Source: Candidatus Saccharimonadota bacterium (lineage in GTDB: Bacteria; Patescibacteriota; Saccharimonadia; Saccharimonadales; Saccharimonadaceae). Taken from it: a DNA stretch of 64,000 nucleotides. The stretch is from positions 1-64,000 of the forward strand of contig JAFWLS010000020.1 in assembly GCA_017514045.1 (NCBI GenBank). Reading direction: 5' to 3'. Under the pieces are notes generated by a model, which was not told the origin of the DNA, made no database searches, and saw nothing but the letters and a program-made list of their open reading frames with translations. Shown here in pieces: positions 50,374-60,682 of this stretch (positions are counted from its first letter, which is position 1; every line of letters starts with the position of its first letter). The translations under genes were made by a program, and so were the position numbers.

Positions 50374-53259
50374 CTAGAGATATTTGGCTAAATATTTACC
50401 GGTTGGTGTATTTTTGGTTTTAGCAAGATCTTCTGGTGTGCCTTCGGCAATGACGGTGCCTCCGCCTTGGCCACCTTCGGGACCCATGTCGATGATCCAG
50501 TCGGCAGATTTAATAACATGAAGATTATGTTCGATGATGATCATAGAGTTGCCACCGGCGACAAGTTTATTTAAGATATCGAGTAGCCGTTTAACGTCGT
50601 CGGTATGAAGACCGGTGGTAGGTTCGTCGAGAATGTAGAGTGTTTTGCCAGTGCTGCGCCTGGAAAGTTCGGTCGCGAGTTTAATGCGCTGAGCTTCGCC
50701 ACCAGAGAAGGTGGTGGCTGGTTGGCCAAGACGAATGTACCCGAGGCCAACCTCTTGGAGAGTCTTGAGTTTGTTGAGAATAGCAGGGATATTCTTAAAG
50801 AATTCTACTGCTTCGTCAATGGTCATTTCTAGGACATCGGAGATGTCTTTGCCTTTGTATTTAATCTCTAGAGCCTCGCGATTGTAACGACGACCATGAC
50901 AGGCCGGACAGGTAACGTAAACATCAGGAAGAAAATGCATTTCGATTTTATTGACGCCATCACCCTGACAAGCTTCACAGCGGCCACCCTTAACGTTAAA
51001 CGAGAAACGGCCAGATTTATAGCCACGAACTTCGGCTTCTGGTTGGGAAGCAAAGAGATCGCGAATTGCGGTAAACACACCGGTATAAGTTGCTGGGTTA
51101 CTGCGAGGGGTGCGGCCGATTGGGCTTTGGTCGACAATAACGACTTTGTCGAGATTCTCGATGCCATCGATTTTTTCGTGCAAGCCAGGGACAGTTTGGG
51201 CATGATTGAGGCGAGCTTGAAGCTCTTTGGCAAGTATTTCATTAACGAGTGTGGATTTGCCGGAACCGGAGACGCCAGAAACAACAATCATGACGCCGAG
51301 TGGGAACTTTACGGTAATATTCTTGAGATTATTCTCGCGCGCGCCGACGATGGTCAGGAATTTATCTTTCTTGGGTTTACGGCGAGTCTTGGGAGTATCA
51401 ATTGTCAATTCTCCGCTGAGGTATTTGCCTGTGATGGAGTTTTTGTTTTGCATGATTTCTTTGGGCGTACCAGCTGCGACTAACTCCCCACCCTGAGCAC
51501 CAGCGCGTGGGCCGATGTCAATGATATAGTCGCTTTGGAGCATCGTATCTTCGTCGTGTTCGACAACGAGAACGGTGTTTTTAAGATCGCGAAGATGTTT
51601 TAAGGTGGCGATTAGTTTATCGTTGTCGCACTGATGGAGACCAATCGATGGCTCGTCGAGGACATATAGTACGCCCTGTAAGCCAGAACCAATTTGAGTG
51701 GCAAGACGAATACGCTGAGCTTCACCACCAGACAAGGTGTTGGCGGCGCGACCAAGTTCAAGATAACCGAGACCTACATCTTGCATAAACTTGACGCGTT
51801 CGCGGATCTCTTTGAGAATAGGATCGGCTATGACGTGTTCGGCTTCGGTAAATTTGAGGTCTTGAGCTAATACTTTTAGGGTTGAATCGACATCGAGACT
51901 GCACATGTCTACGATATTGAGATCATTGATCGTGACGGCGAGGACTGCTGGTTTTAGCCTGGCCCCGTGACAGGTTTGGCATTCGCGTACGCGCATGAAG
52001 CGTTCGATATCGTGCTTGATAAATTCAGAGACATCTGGGTTATTATAACGACGTTCGAGGTTAGGGATGACACCTTCGTAGGTTGTCTCGTAAATGGTGC
52101 CGGCTACGAATTTGCCTCTGCCGCTGACCGTGACTTTATATTTATCGGCTCCGGTACCATAGAGGATCTTCTCAATTACTTCGGCTGGAAGGTCGCGGAT
52201 TGGGACATGAATAGAGAATCCGTGTCGTTCGCCGACTGAGGCTAATCTTTTGAGCCAGTAGGAATCATAGGAAATACGGTTGAACGGACGGATGCCTCCT
52301 TCGGCAATAGTGAGATTGGGGTTTAGAACTAGTTTAGGATCGATTTCCATACGAATACCGAGTCCGGTACAAGTTGGACAGGCGCCTTCCGGGGCGTTGA
52401 AGCTAAATAAGCGTGGTTCGAGTTCAGGAATGAGTTCGTCTGGGTGGTTTGGACAAGCATAACGTTGAGAGAAAGTAATGATCTCGCTATCTTTGGCTCC
52501 ACGGTCTTCGATCGAGCTGGAATTGTCATTGATTTTTAAAAGTTTGATAATTCCCTGTCCAAGTTCTAGGGCTTGTTCGATAGAGCCAGCAATGCGAGAT
52601 TGCAGATCTGGAGATAGAATAAAACGATCTACTACAAGCTCGATGTCGTGATATTCTTGCTTTTCCAAAGACGGGAATTCGTCAAGGGCGTAGATGATAC
52701 CGTCGACACGAACTCGTGAAAAACCTTTGGCAGTATACTGATCCGGAATGTGAGCGAACTCACCTTTTTTTCGCTGAACGATTGGAGCTAGTAGCATGAG
52801 CTTAGAACCGAGGGGGAGTTTCATAACCTCATTTACGATATCTTCTACAGAACGCCTAGAGACTTCGCGGTGGCAAATTGGACAGTGCGGAACGCCAATG
52901 CGGGCGAAAAGTAAACGTAGATAATCATACACTTCGGTGACTGTAGCAACGGTGGAGCGTGGGTTACGCGACGTGGATTTTTGGTCAATAGAGATAGCTG
53001 GGGACAGGCCGGTGATAGAATCGACGTCAGGTTTGTCCATGACGCCAAGAAACATTCTGGCATATGAGGAAAGAGACTCAACGTAGCGACGCTGTCCTTC
53101 GGCATAGATCGTATCAAAGGCGAGGCTGCTTTTGCCCGAACCGGAGAGCCCAGTAATTACCACTAACTTGTCGCGTGGAATATCGACGTCTATATTCTTT
53201 AGATTATGTTGTCTGGCTCCGCGTATTTTTATGTAGTTCTCTTCCATAGCTAAATCCAT
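50374..53259 (-). CDS. uvrA: excinuclease ABC subunit A
   Basis: The 961-residue damage-sensing ATPase of nucleotide excision repair. Two ABC modules are visible: Walker [15 protein letters not shown] and [13 protein letters not shown], and signatures [11 protein letters not shown] and [11 protein letters not shown]. Zinc cysteines are kept ([16 protein letters not shown] with CPACHGRR). The ATG at 53259 gives a leader of about six bases; the ATG four codons later ([10 protein letters not shown]) is an alternative. Confidence 0.98.
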   Translation of the reverse strand: MDLAMEENYIKIRGARQHNLKNIDVDIPRDKLVVITGLSGSGKSSLAFDTIYAEGQRRYVESLSSYARMFLGVMDKPDVDSITGLSPAISIDQKSTSRNPRSTVATVTEVYDYLRLLFARIGVPHCPICHREVSRRSVEDIVNEVMKLPLGSKLMLLAPIVQRKKGEFAHIPDQYTAKGFSRVRVDGIIYALDEFPSLEKQEYHDIELVVDRFILSPDLQSRIAGSIEQALELGQGIIKLLKINDNSSSIEDRGAKDSEIITFSQRYACPNHPDELIPELEPRLFSFNAPEGACPTCTGLGIRMEIDPKLVLNPNLTIAEGGIRPFNRISYDSYWLKRLASVGERHGFSIHVPIRDLPAEVIEKILYGTGADKYKVTVSGRGKFVAGTIYETTYEGVIPNLERRYNNPDVSEFIKHDIERFMRVRECQTCHGARLKPAVLAVTINDLNIVDMCSLDVDSTLKVLAQDLKFTEAEHVIADPILKEIRERVKFMQDVGLGYLELGRAANTLSGGEAQRIRLATQIGSGLQGVLYVLDEPSIGLHQCDNDKLIATLKHLRDLKNTVLVVEHDEDTMLQSDYIIDIGPRAGAQGGELVAAGTPKEIMQNKNSITGKYLSGELTIDTPKTRRKPKKDKFLTIVGARENNLKNITVKFPLGVMIVVSGVSGSGKSTLVNEILAKELQARLNHAQTVPGLHEKIDGIENLDKVVIVDQSPIGRTPRSNPATYTGVFTAIRDLFASQPEAEVRGYKSGRFSFNVKGGRCEACQGDGVNKIEMHFLPDVYVTCPACHGRRYNREALEIKYKGKDISDVLEMTIDEAVEFFKNIPAILNKLKTLQEVGLGYIRLGQPATTFSGGEAQRIKLATELSRRSTGKTLYILDEPTTGLHTDDVKRLLDILNKLVAGGNSMIIIEHNLHVIKSADWIIDMGPEGGQGGGTVIAEGTPEDLAKTKNTPTGKYLAKYL

Positions 53260-53271
53260 TTAAACTTATTA

Positions 53272-53277
53272 ATTATA
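53272..53277 (-). promoter_or_regulatory. -10 of uvrA
   Basis: TATAAT on the minus strand; +1 near 53265, a leader of about six bases. Confidence 0.6.
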
Positions 53278-53309
53278 ACGGTTTTTCTTTGAAAAGTCTA
53301 GAGGTCTAG

Positions 53310-53337
53310 TTGATAAATACGTATTATATGGTATAAT
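53310..53337 (+). promoter_or_regulatory. promoter of the kinase-CYTH gene
   Basis: TTGATA, 16 bases ending TATGG, TATAAT; +1 near 53344, then a CCGT/ACGG hairpin at 53346-53357. Confidence 0.78.
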
Positions 53338-53399
53338 AGTAGATACCGTAAATACGGCGTTTTTTAACAGATAGACTTTTGAAAAAGGAGGGGTTTCGG

Positions 53400-54530
53400 T
53401 TGGATATTCGCAAGATCGTAATCACTGGAGGCCCGTGTGGCGGAAAAACTACCGCTCTGAGTTGGGTAGTCGAAAACTTTACCAAGATGGGTTGGAAAGT
53501 CCTGACGGTTGAAGAAGCGGCGACGCAGATTATCATGCGTCCGTTGCGCCCGAATGTTGATTTGACGGTGATGGGTTTTCAAGATCTGATAATGAAAACT
53601 CAGATTTTCCTGGAGGATAGTACGGAACACGCAATTAAGGATAACAAAACGACGCTATACGGAAAAGATGATAAGGTCTTGATTGTTTGCGATCGGGGAA
53701 TTTGTGACGGCGCAGCTTATGTTGCGAGAGATGAATATAATGAACTGCTGGCCAGAAATAATCTTTCAATACAGGAAGCATTCGATCGTTATGATGCAGT
53801 ATTTCATCTTGTTACGGCCGCGGATGGTGCGCCGAAATATTATTCCCTGGTGGGCAACAAGGCCAGGTCCGAGTCTAAGGAAGAAGCTATAGCGACAGAT
53901 AAACGGACACAGGATGCTTGGGTAGGGCACCCGCGCCTCAGGATTATCGATAATAATGGGCTTACGTTTAGACGGAAGCTGAAGAAGCTGATGGCTGAAA
54001 TTGCACAGGAACTGGGTGAACCCAGGCCCTTGGAAGAGAGACGTAGGTATCTTATTAAGGTTCCCGAAGAGGAGGTTGCTCTGAAGGGGTTCCGGAAAGT
54101 AGAAATCATGCAGACCTATCTTCCGTCCGAAGGTGATAAGGAAATTTACGTGCGTCAGCGCGGTATCAATGGCAAGTTCTCGTACACTAAGACAGTTTGC
54201 TATGACGCGAGTAAACCTGGCAGCTCAATTGAACTCGAGAGCAGGATTGAGCACGATGAATATGCCAAGCATTTGATTGCTGCAGATTCGCGCATGGCTC
54301 AGATCCGGAAAAACCGGTATTGTTATGTGGACCCCGATCGGCATTATTTGAAGATTGATTATTTCTTCGGAGTGCCTGGTTATGCATTGCTTGAGATTGA
54401 GCTGCGTAACGTAAATGAGGAAGTAGTATTGCCGGGTTGGGCTAGGGTGGTTTGTGAAGTGACAAACGACCCCAGGTTTAGTAATTATGAGATTTCGCGG
54501 ACCGGTGGTAAAATACCGACAAAAGTCTAA
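53400..54530 (+). CDS. P-loop ATPase/kinase (AAA_28) fused to CYTH domain
   Basis: A 376-residue two-domain protein. The start is TTG at 53400, six bases after AAGGAGGGG. The N-terminal half has a Walker A loop GGPCGGKTTA and a Walker B-like LIVCDRGICDGAAY, as in AAA_28/NadR-type kinases. From about residue 205 a CYTH (triphosphate tunnel) domain follows: RRRYLIKVPEEE, EIYVRQRG, SIELESRIEHDEY, YLKIDYF and LLEIELRN. The usual ExExK is altered. CYTH enzymes handle triphosphates or polyphosphate; the substrate here is unknown. Single-gene cassette. Confidence 0.83.
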   Translation: MDIRKIVITGGPCGGKTTALSWVVENFTKMGWKVLTVEEAATQIIMRPLRPNVDLTVMGFQDLIMKTQIFLEDSTEHAIKDNKTTLYGKDDKVLIVCDRGICDGAAYVARDEYNELLARNNLSIQEAFDRYDAVFHLVTAADGAPKYYSLVGNKARSESKEEAIATDKRTQDAWVGHPRLRIIDNNGLTFRRKLKKLMAEIAQELGEPRPLEERRRYLIKVPEEEVALKGFRKVEIMQTYLPSEGDKEIYVRQRGINGKFSYTKTVCYDASKPGSSIELESRIEHDEYAKHLIAADSRMAQIRKNRYCYVDPDRHYLKIDYFFGVPGYALLEIELRNVNEEVVLPGWARVVCEVTNDPRFSNYEISRTGGKIPTKV

Positions 54531-54532
54531 TC

Positions 54533-54560
54533 AAAATACCCCTCTTATGAGGGGTATTTT
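54533..54560. terminator. bidirectional terminator
   Basis: AAAATACCCCTC and GAGGGGTATTTT arms; serves the kinase-CYTH gene and the convergent 54561 gene. Confidence 0.87.
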
Positions 54561-55067
54561 TTAAGCCGTAAAGGTTTTGGCGCGTTCGTGTAGGTTAAAG
54601 TTATCGGAGATAATTTTGATGGCGGAAACGTGTTCGAAACCTAGCGCAGGAAGGTAGACGAGTTCCATATCAAAAATGACTGGTTCTTCAATGACGGTTT
54701 TTTCGATGAGGTCACTACTGGTCAAACAGGCGACCGGTGACTCTCTAAGTATGCGTTGAGGTTTGCCGGTTTCGACTATGGTTCTTATTATGTTGTCGGG
54801 AATGTTTTGGTCTAGTTGATAGACGCTTTCTTCGAAAGCGCGATTAGGATGATAAAGCGCTACGTTTTTAATAATGGCAACTGTGCCGATTTCTAGGTTA
54901 TTTGAACATGCGAACCCTATGCTTAATAAGGGTTCGGTCTTGTCTAGATTTACAAGTTTTGCAACAGTATTGGGGCCTCCGGCTCCGGTTTGGACGATTT
55001 CGTATTGATCTTGAAATAGGTTTCTAATGAACACATATTCTTCATCTGTTGCTACAATGATTTTCAT
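54561..55067 (-). CDS. nucleoside phosphorylase/nucleosidase-like protein
   Basis: A 168-residue short member of the PNP/MTAN superfamily. TGAGGPNTVAKL matches the usual GVGxxNA loop, LLSIGFAC the GxAG region, VIFDMELVY the ribose-binding MExxA region and IKIISDNFN the catalytic Asp region. It is about 60 residues shorter than MTA/SAH nucleosidase, so substrate and activity are uncertain. ATG at 55067 has GAGG. Last gene of the pheST run. Confidence 0.78.
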   Translation of the reverse strand: MKIIVATDEEYVFIRNLFQDQYEIVQTGAGGPNTVAKLVNLDKTEPLLSIGFACSNNLEIGTVAIIKNVALYHPNRAFEESVYQLDQNIPDNIIRTIVETGKPQRILRESPVACLTSSDLIEKTVIEEPVIFDMELVYLPALGFEHVSAIKIISDNFNLHERAKTFTA

Positions 55068-55078
55068 TTTTTACCTCA

Positions 55079-56503
55079 TTAATAATCGTTGTCTTGGAGG
55101 GATTGATACCACAACATTAGTTCGTCAAGTAAGAAGGTTTTATCGGGATCTTGAGTAGTAGTAGGATCTTGACGATATTTTTCGAGTTCAGCCAAGAAAA
55201 TGGGTGCTTGGCGATTAAGGCGACTAGCTCGATAGGCCTGCCATTTTTGTGCTTCGTCCTCTGCAAGTGCGTTAGGAAAGTTCTTAGCTTTGTAGTGAAG
55301 GAGTAACTCGGGAAGACGTTCGTCTGTAAAATTAGGATGAAAATCTGCTAAGCTATCTGCATCCATACTGCGAACGGCTGTAATCCTAATGCGATCATTG
55401 TCGGGCGTAAAGCCGTCATAGAGCGACGTTTCGGCATCTAAAGGCGGTTTGTCATATTTGTCAGCAAGGTTTTCAGATTTGATGCGCTCTATGATTTCCG
55501 GATGTTTTTGAAGCGACTCTATGTTTTTATTGATTTGTTCTTCTGTTAGCTCGATTTTTTCCCAGGCATTTTGGCTGTTAAGTACACTTATAGGCGCGAC
55601 AGCTGGGCAACGATTGTAGGCTAATTCTTTGAATTTCGGAAATAAGAAGTCCCGCAGTTTGATGTCGCTGTTGGTCAGATAATCCGGAGCTTGTTTTTTG
55701 AGTTCTTCAAGTAGTTCATCAATATTATAACGAAGGTCGAAGACCAAGCAACTCCCATTCTTCCCTGCGCAGATTGGTGTGCAGACGGTGGTGAAATTAT
55801 ATGTTGTACCAAATCTACCAGAAGCATAGACGAATGGTCTGGGTTTATCGGGGTTCACAATAGTTTTTACTTCTTTTTTATCGCGAAGCTTTAATAGATA
55901 AGCAAAGAGTTTTGGTTGACGATCGCGAATGAGTCGCGTTACGTCAATGAGTGCATTAACGTCGGATAGCGCGTCGTGCGCAGATTCATGCGAAATGTTG
56001 TTGGCCTTTGTTATGAGTTCTAGACGATTAGTTGGTTTTCCATTGTCTGCGATTGGCCAATTAATGCCTTCGGGGCGAATGGACCGAGTGAGCCTAACAA
56101 CATCGAGCATATCCCAACGCGAGCGTCCGTCTTTCCATTGCCATTCGTACGGGTCATAGAAATTTCTCCAGAAAAGATGTTGAATAAACTTGTCGTCAAA
56201 CCTAATAGAGTTGAAGCCAAGGATGATAGTGTCTGGCGTGAAGATATCTTCGGCTAGAATTTTTGCAAGTTTGCGTTCGGGGATGCCATCTTCTAGGGTT
56301 TTTTGTGGGGTGATGCCGGTTGTAAGGATAGCTGATGGTGAAGGTAAGGTGTCATCATCTAGCCTTACTAGAATATTGACCGGATCCCCGATGAGGTTTA
56401 GATCAAGATCAGTGCGTTGGCCAGCAAATTGCATGATACGATCGTCGCCACCGGATAGACCAGATGTCTCTAGATCGTAGAAGAAAAATGTTGGGGCGCT
56501 CAC
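55079..56503 (-). CDS. sbcB: exodeoxyribonuclease I
   Basis: A 474-residue 3'-5' single-strand exonuclease. The DEDD residues are seen in FFYDLETSG, NSIRFDDKF and HDALSDVNAL, with the family segment RNFYDPYEW and RPEGINWP. The start is GTG at 56503, after a GGAG site four bases from the upstream stop; the longer frame into the FKBP gene is rejected. Complete and close to E. coli in length. Confidence 0.95.
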   Translation of the reverse strand: MSAPTFFFYDLETSGLSGGDDRIMQFAGQRTDLDLNLIGDPVNILVRLDDDTLPSPSAILTTGITPQKTLEDGIPERKLAKILAEDIFTPDTIILGFNSIRFDDKFIQHLFWRNFYDPYEWQWKDGRSRWDMLDVVRLTRSIRPEGINWPIADNGKPTNRLELITKANNISHESAHDALSDVNALIDVTRLIRDRQPKLFAYLLKLRDKKEVKTIVNPDKPRPFVYASGRFGTTYNFTTVCTPICAGKNGSCLVFDLRYNIDELLEELKKQAPDYLTNSDIKLRDFLFPKFKELAYNRCPAVAPISVLNSQNAWEKIELTEEQINKNIESLQKHPEIIERIKSENLADKYDKPPLDAETSLYDGFTPDNDRIRITAVRSMDADSLADFHPNFTDERLPELLLHYKAKNFPNALAEDEAQKWQAYRASRLNRQAPIFLAELEKYRQDPTTTQDPDKTFLLDELMLWYQSLQDNDY

Positions 56504-56507
56504 GTGA

Positions 56508-57248
56508 TTATTCTCCGGAGGTAGTTTCCTCGTCGGAGTCGTAATTTTCGTCGGTATTTGAATATGTTTGGGAATAGGCATTAATGAGCGCACTATAGAT
56601 TTTGTCTAGTTCGCTGTTGAGCTCTTTTAATCTGTCACTTATTGGAACTGGCATAATAATGAACTTGAGAGGCGAATTAGTTCCGCCACAGATTTCTTGC
56701 GATTCTCCATAGGCAAGTGGGCCAGGAATAGTAATTTCGCGAACTCCGCCTAGCCTCATGCCTTCAGTCCCGAGATACCAGCCTTCGATGAGTGTTTGCT
56801 CCTCGACGATAATTGGTGTTTTTAGTGCGGTCGGTTCTTTAATATTGTCAAACGAGCTATCAAAGATTGACTCGTCAGAGCACCAGCCGATGTAATAGGC
56901 GGCATAGCCAGAGTCACCGATTGTTTCGCCGTCGCCTTCCTTGAGGTCTTTAGATTGCACGCCGTTGCTGTTAGCAGTAGAAGAGTTGTAAGCTTTGACG
57001 TTCTTCTTATAAGCCTTAAATTCATCGAAATATGTATTTGATAGTTCTTCCCCCACTTCGTCGAGCTCAGCGTTTTTTTCGCTGTAGGCGTCTTGAAGTT
57101 GTTGCATATTCATTTTTGAATAATTGATGTTGTTATTGCCCATTACTATCATGACGTAGGCGGCAATTGACGAACCCAGTAAAAGCGCAGCGACTAACGC
57201 AAAAATAACACGCTGCTTAACAGACGGTTTAAGGTCTTTTTCTTGCAT
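56508..57248 (-). CDS. membrane-anchored FKBP-type prolyl isomerase-like protein
   Basis: A 246-residue protein. A membrane helix (about 15-37) and coiled region (45-70) precede an FKBP-like domain (about 95-205): SKDLKEGDG, IFDSSFDN, LIEGWYLGTEGMRLGG and ITIPGPLAYG. Probably outside the membrane and assisting folding of exported proteins. The tail is acidic. ATG at 57248 follows AAGGAGG. In the pheS-pheT run. Confidence 0.88.
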   Translation of the reverse strand: MQEKDLKPSVKQRVIFALVAALLLGSSIAAYVMIVMGNNNINYSKMNMQQLQDAYSEKNAELDEVGEELSNTYFDEFKAYKKNVKAYNSSTANSNGVQSKDLKEGDGETIGDSGYAAYYIGWCSDESIFDSSFDNIKEPTALKTPIIVEEQTLIEGWYLGTEGMRLGGVREITIPGPLAYGESQEICGGTNSPLKFIIMPVPISDRLKELNSELDKIYSALINAYSQTYSNTDENYDSDEETTSGE

Positions 57249-57267
57249 TTATACCTCCTTGGTGTTT

Positions 57268-59706
57268 TTAGACTACTTCCGCACCGAGCGTCTTGAGATT
57301 ATTAGTAATTTTATCTATTATATCAGATATTTCGTGAGAATCGAGAGTTTTTGTTTCGTTCGCGATTTCTAGATGGAACGAAATATTCTTCTCGTCTCCA
57401 TCTGGTTTTCGGAAGATGGAAATTGGCTCTAGTACGTATATGATGTTTTGAATTTGGCCCAGAACGCTCTTAATGCCAGATTCGATGTCGATGTAGTTGG
57501 TCTCTGTTTTGACGCGAAAAGTAAGATCGCGCGAGACAAACGGGAACTTAGAAAGCTTTATGGCCGCTTTTTGACTTTTCTTAGCGAAGAGACAAGGCTC
57601 TAGATTGATACGAACCGAAGAGATGGGGGGCGTGAGTTTGAAGCGCTTCAGAACAGATGATTTGATTTCGCCAAATTCTCCGATGCGCGCTCCTTCGAGA
57701 TAAATTGCTCCAGCATGCAGTGGCTCGAGTATATTTGAATTATCGATTGGTTTGACATCGAGTTTTAAGGCGAGCGTGTTCGCTAATTCGTTCAAGATGT
57801 GCTTAGCGAGGAAATAGTCACCAAATAGCGTGAGCCCGAGTTCCGTTTGTACTACCGGGACGTTTTCATCTGTTAACCCCCAAGATTTTTTGGAGACTTG
57901 GTTTATTTCATAGAGTGTAAAATCTTTGTAGCCGCTTTTTTCGTTGGCACGTAACTTATCAAGCAGCGACGGCACTATCGACTGGCGGAAACATTCTAGC
58001 TCTGGTGAAATTGAGTTTACTATTTTATAGGAGTCCTCAATATCCTCATTGACTTTTTCTTGTAAGCCCTTTGATACGAATGAATAGGTTAATAACTCAT
58101 TTGCCCCTAGTCGTTCGGAAAGAATCGTTCTGAGTTGATTTTTGAATTCGAACATCGGATCAATTTCTGGGCATACGAATGGGCGTTGCGGGAAGGTAAG
58201 TGGAAGATTGTCGAAGCCGAGCATACGCCCCACTTCTTCTGCAATGTCCTCTTTAATGTGGATGTCTGTACGCCAGAGCGGAGCGGCAACTGTTAGTTTT
58301 TCGCCTGTCGATTTTATTTCAAATCCAGTGTTTTCTAGAGTGCGTACAATTAGCTCGGGAGAGTAATCGGAACCAAGGAGGTTATTAATATCGCTGACCG
58401 AAAGTGCAATAACCTCTTTTTTAAGCGGAAGAGGCACCATGTATTTACGTGCAACAAAATTGACTTTGGAAGCTCCGGCGATAATGGCTATTTCTTGCGC
58501 GGCAGCGAGCATGACTCGTTCGCAGTTGACAATGGGCTGTCCTTTAGTGAAGCGAGTAATTGCTTCACTAAAGATACCATGCGCCATCTGAGTCTTGCGC
58601 AGGTTATATAGTGAGAAGGTCGCGGATTCTAGGATAACGCGACGAGTTGATTCATCTATTTTGGTTGATTCTCCGCCCATTGCTCCGGCCAGTGCGACCG
58701 GCGTATCGTTTGAGCAAATTAAAATATCGGACGGGGTGAGGGATATTTCTTTTCCATCAAGAAGAACTATTTTTTCGTCATTGCGAGCGAGCCGCACATT
58801 AATCTTTGGCTCTTTTGTGCCGCCAACGGCGATGAACTTATCATAATCAAACGCGTGGAGTGGTTGGCCAGTTAAGAGCATGTAATGATTGGTGACGTCT
58901 ACAATTTTGGAAATAGGGTGCATACCTGCTTTGGCAAGAAAGGCAGCATTTTTGTCGAAGTAGGGGTTTTTCTCTAGCGGATTATCTAAATCAATTATGG
59001 CGCAGGTATAGCATGGACAGATTTCTGCAGATTCGATAGATATTATTCCATCTTTTACGTTTGCGTCGGCAGATGGCATACCCGGTGTTCGAAACATCTG
59101 GCCTAGGATACCTGCTACTTCGCGGGCGAAACCCCAAATTCCGAAACAATCAGGGCGATGAGTAAGCGACTTATTCTCAACTTCAATAATTTTGTCGTTC
59201 AGATCTAAAATATCCGCCAGTAAATCGCCTGGCTTGGCGGTTTCGGGATCGAGCGAAATGATTCCCTCATGATCTTCTCCTAGAGCAAGTTCGTCAGCTG
59301 CGGCGAGCATGCCGTAGCTTTCAAAGCCGCGAAGAGGACGAGCGGTTATTTCAAATGGGTTATCAGTATTAAAAGTAGATGGGACGATGGCACCAGGGGC
59401 AATCCAAGCAGCCAACATACCTTTTTTTACATTTGGAGCGCCGCAAACGACTTGAATATATCCATCATGTTCTGGATCTACTTCGGCGTTCAGTTCTTTT
59501 CCGGCATCAATTTGACAGAGATGAAGATGCGTTCCCTCGATTGGTTCGGCTGATTTGACCTTAACGACATAAATTTTTTTATATTTCGGAGCAAGGTCTT
59601 CTACGCTTTCAATTTCAACAAGACGAGAACCGATAAGTTTGAATAATTCATCATCACTGATTTGGATTTTTACTAGACGTTTAAGCTCATTTAGTGATAT
59701 TAGCAT
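57268..59706 (-). CDS. pheT: phenylalanyl-tRNA synthetase beta subunit
   Basis: The 812-residue beta chain. N-terminal tRNA-binding OB domain (about 40-150), B3/B4 editing domain (GQPLHAFDYDK, GAMGGESTKI), B5 domain and a C-terminal anticodon-binding domain (KFPFVSRDLTFRV). ATG at 59706 follows AAGGAG, one base from the pheS stop. Confidence 0.97.
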   Translation of the reverse strand: MLISLNELKRLVKIQISDDELFKLIGSRLVEIESVEDLAPKYKKIYVVKVKSAEPIEGTHLHLCQIDAGKELNAEVDPEHDGYIQVVCGAPNVKKGMLAAWIAPGAIVPSTFNTDNPFEITARPLRGFESYGMLAAADELALGEDHEGIISLDPETAKPGDLLADILDLNDKIIEVENKSLTHRPDCFGIWGFAREVAGILGQMFRTPGMPSADANVKDGIISIESAEICPCYTCAIIDLDNPLEKNPYFDKNAAFLAKAGMHPISKIVDVTNHYMLLTGQPLHAFDYDKFIAVGGTKEPKINVRLARNDEKIVLLDGKEISLTPSDILICSNDTPVALAGAMGGESTKIDESTRRVILESATFSLYNLRKTQMAHGIFSEAITRFTKGQPIVNCERVMLAAAQEIAIIAGASKVNFVARKYMVPLPLKKEVIALSVSDINNLLGSDYSPELIVRTLENTGFEIKSTGEKLTVAAPLWRTDIHIKEDIAEEVGRMLGFDNLPLTFPQRPFVCPEIDPMFEFKNQLRTILSERLGANELLTYSFVSKGLQEKVNEDIEDSYKIVNSISPELECFRQSIVPSLLDKLRANEKSGYKDFTLYEINQVSKKSWGLTDENVPVVQTELGLTLFGDYFLAKHILNELANTLALKLDVKPIDNSNILEPLHAGAIYLEGARIGEFGEIKSSVLKRFKLTPPISSVRINLEPCLFAKKSQKAAIKLSKFPFVSRDLTFRVKTETNYIDIESGIKSVLGQIQNIIYVLEPISIFRKPDGDEKNISFHLEIANETKTLDSHEISDIIDKITNNLKTLGAEVV

Positions 59707-59707
59707 G

Positions 59708-60655
59708 CTAAAACTCCTTCAAGAATTCAAGTTTACCCGATTCGAAGTAGCGAACGTCGTTGATGCCATATTTGAGCATGACTAGACGGTCGATCCCTCC
59801 ACCCCATGCAAAACCTTTATAAATATTCGGGTCGATACCGGCAGTTTTTAGTACGTTGGGATGAATCATGCCGCACCCACCCATTTCTAGCCAGCCGTCG
59901 CCCTTGCCACCGAGTGCTTTTGGTTTTTCAATTTGAAATTCGAGGCTGGGTTCTGTAAACGGGAAGAAACCTGGCTGGGTTTTGATATTAAGCTTTTGCC
60001 CATAGTATGTTTCGAAGAAGTTTTTCCAGGTTGCTAACATTTGACCGAGCGTGGCATCCTTTGAGACGAACACGCCCTCACATTGGTAGAAGGTATGTTC
60101 ATGAGTGGCGTCAACGTCTTCGTTTCTGAAGACTCGGCCTGGTACTACAACTGCAATCTGGCCGTATTTGTCTAGGTGGTCACGAAACCTGGTGAGCGCG
60201 CGATATTGCATAGTCGATGTATGTGCTGGCGGTATGAAGCCTTCACTGGTCCTGAATGTATCGTATCCGTCGCGAGCTGGATGCTCTTTCGGGAAGTTTA
60301 AAGAATCGAACATATGAAATTCATCATCTAGCTGGCGAGCTTCGATAACGCTAAACCCCATTTGTCGATAGATATCGGCAACGTGCGCTAGTTCTGTGGC
60401 GAGCGGGTGTTTGGTTCCCGAGGCAGTTTTGAACGGTTTTGCGTTCTCGCCAAAAGGAGCAGTAAGGTCAATTGGTTTAATGTCGGCAGATTCAGCAAGT
60501 TCTTCTTGCTCTCGGATTGCAGCGAGAATAGCGGCTTTTCTGGAGTTGATTTTCTCGCCAAATGATTTACGCTCAGCTTCAGGCAGAGTTTTTATTTTGG
60601 CGTATTCTCGCCCGAGGTTTTTAAGCTCGAGCTTAAGTTCTTCTAGACTTGACAT
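59708..60655 (-). CDS. pheS: phenylalanyl-tRNA synthetase alpha subunit
   Basis: The 315-residue catalytic chain. Class II motifs are clear: motif 2 GRVFRNEDVDATHEHTF and motif 3 GFAWGGGIDRLVML. The N-terminal coiled coil (1-60) is shorter than usual. The mRNA is leaderless or has a one-base leader. First of a likely five-gene operon: pheS, pheT, FKBP-type, sbcB, nucleosidase-like. Confidence 0.97.
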   Translation of the reverse strand: MSSLEELKLELKNLGREYAKIKTLPEAERKSFGEKINSRKAAILAAIREQEELAESADIKPIDLTAPFGENAKPFKTASGTKHPLATELAHVADIYRQMGFSVIEARQLDDEFHMFDSLNFPKEHPARDGYDTFRTSEGFIPPAHTSTMQYRALTRFRDHLDKYGQIAVVVPGRVFRNEDVDATHEHTFYQCEGVFVSKDATLGQMLATWKNFFETYYGQKLNIKTQPGFFPFTEPSLEFQIEKPKALGGKGDGWLEMGGCGMIHPNVLKTAGIDPNIYKGFAWGGGIDRLVMLKYGINDVRYFESGKLEFLKEF

Positions 60656-60662
60656 ATTATAT

Positions 60663-60668
60663 ATTATA
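60663..60668 (-). promoter_or_regulatory. -10 of pheS
   Basis: TGA then TATAAT; +1 about one base before the ATG. Confidence 0.65.
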
Positions 60669-60682
60669 TCACTAAAAACAGA

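Noticed and set aside
50330-50374. GGGG/CCCC hairpin after uvrA as a terminator.
   Set aside because: There is no T run after it on the minus strand and the stem is short.
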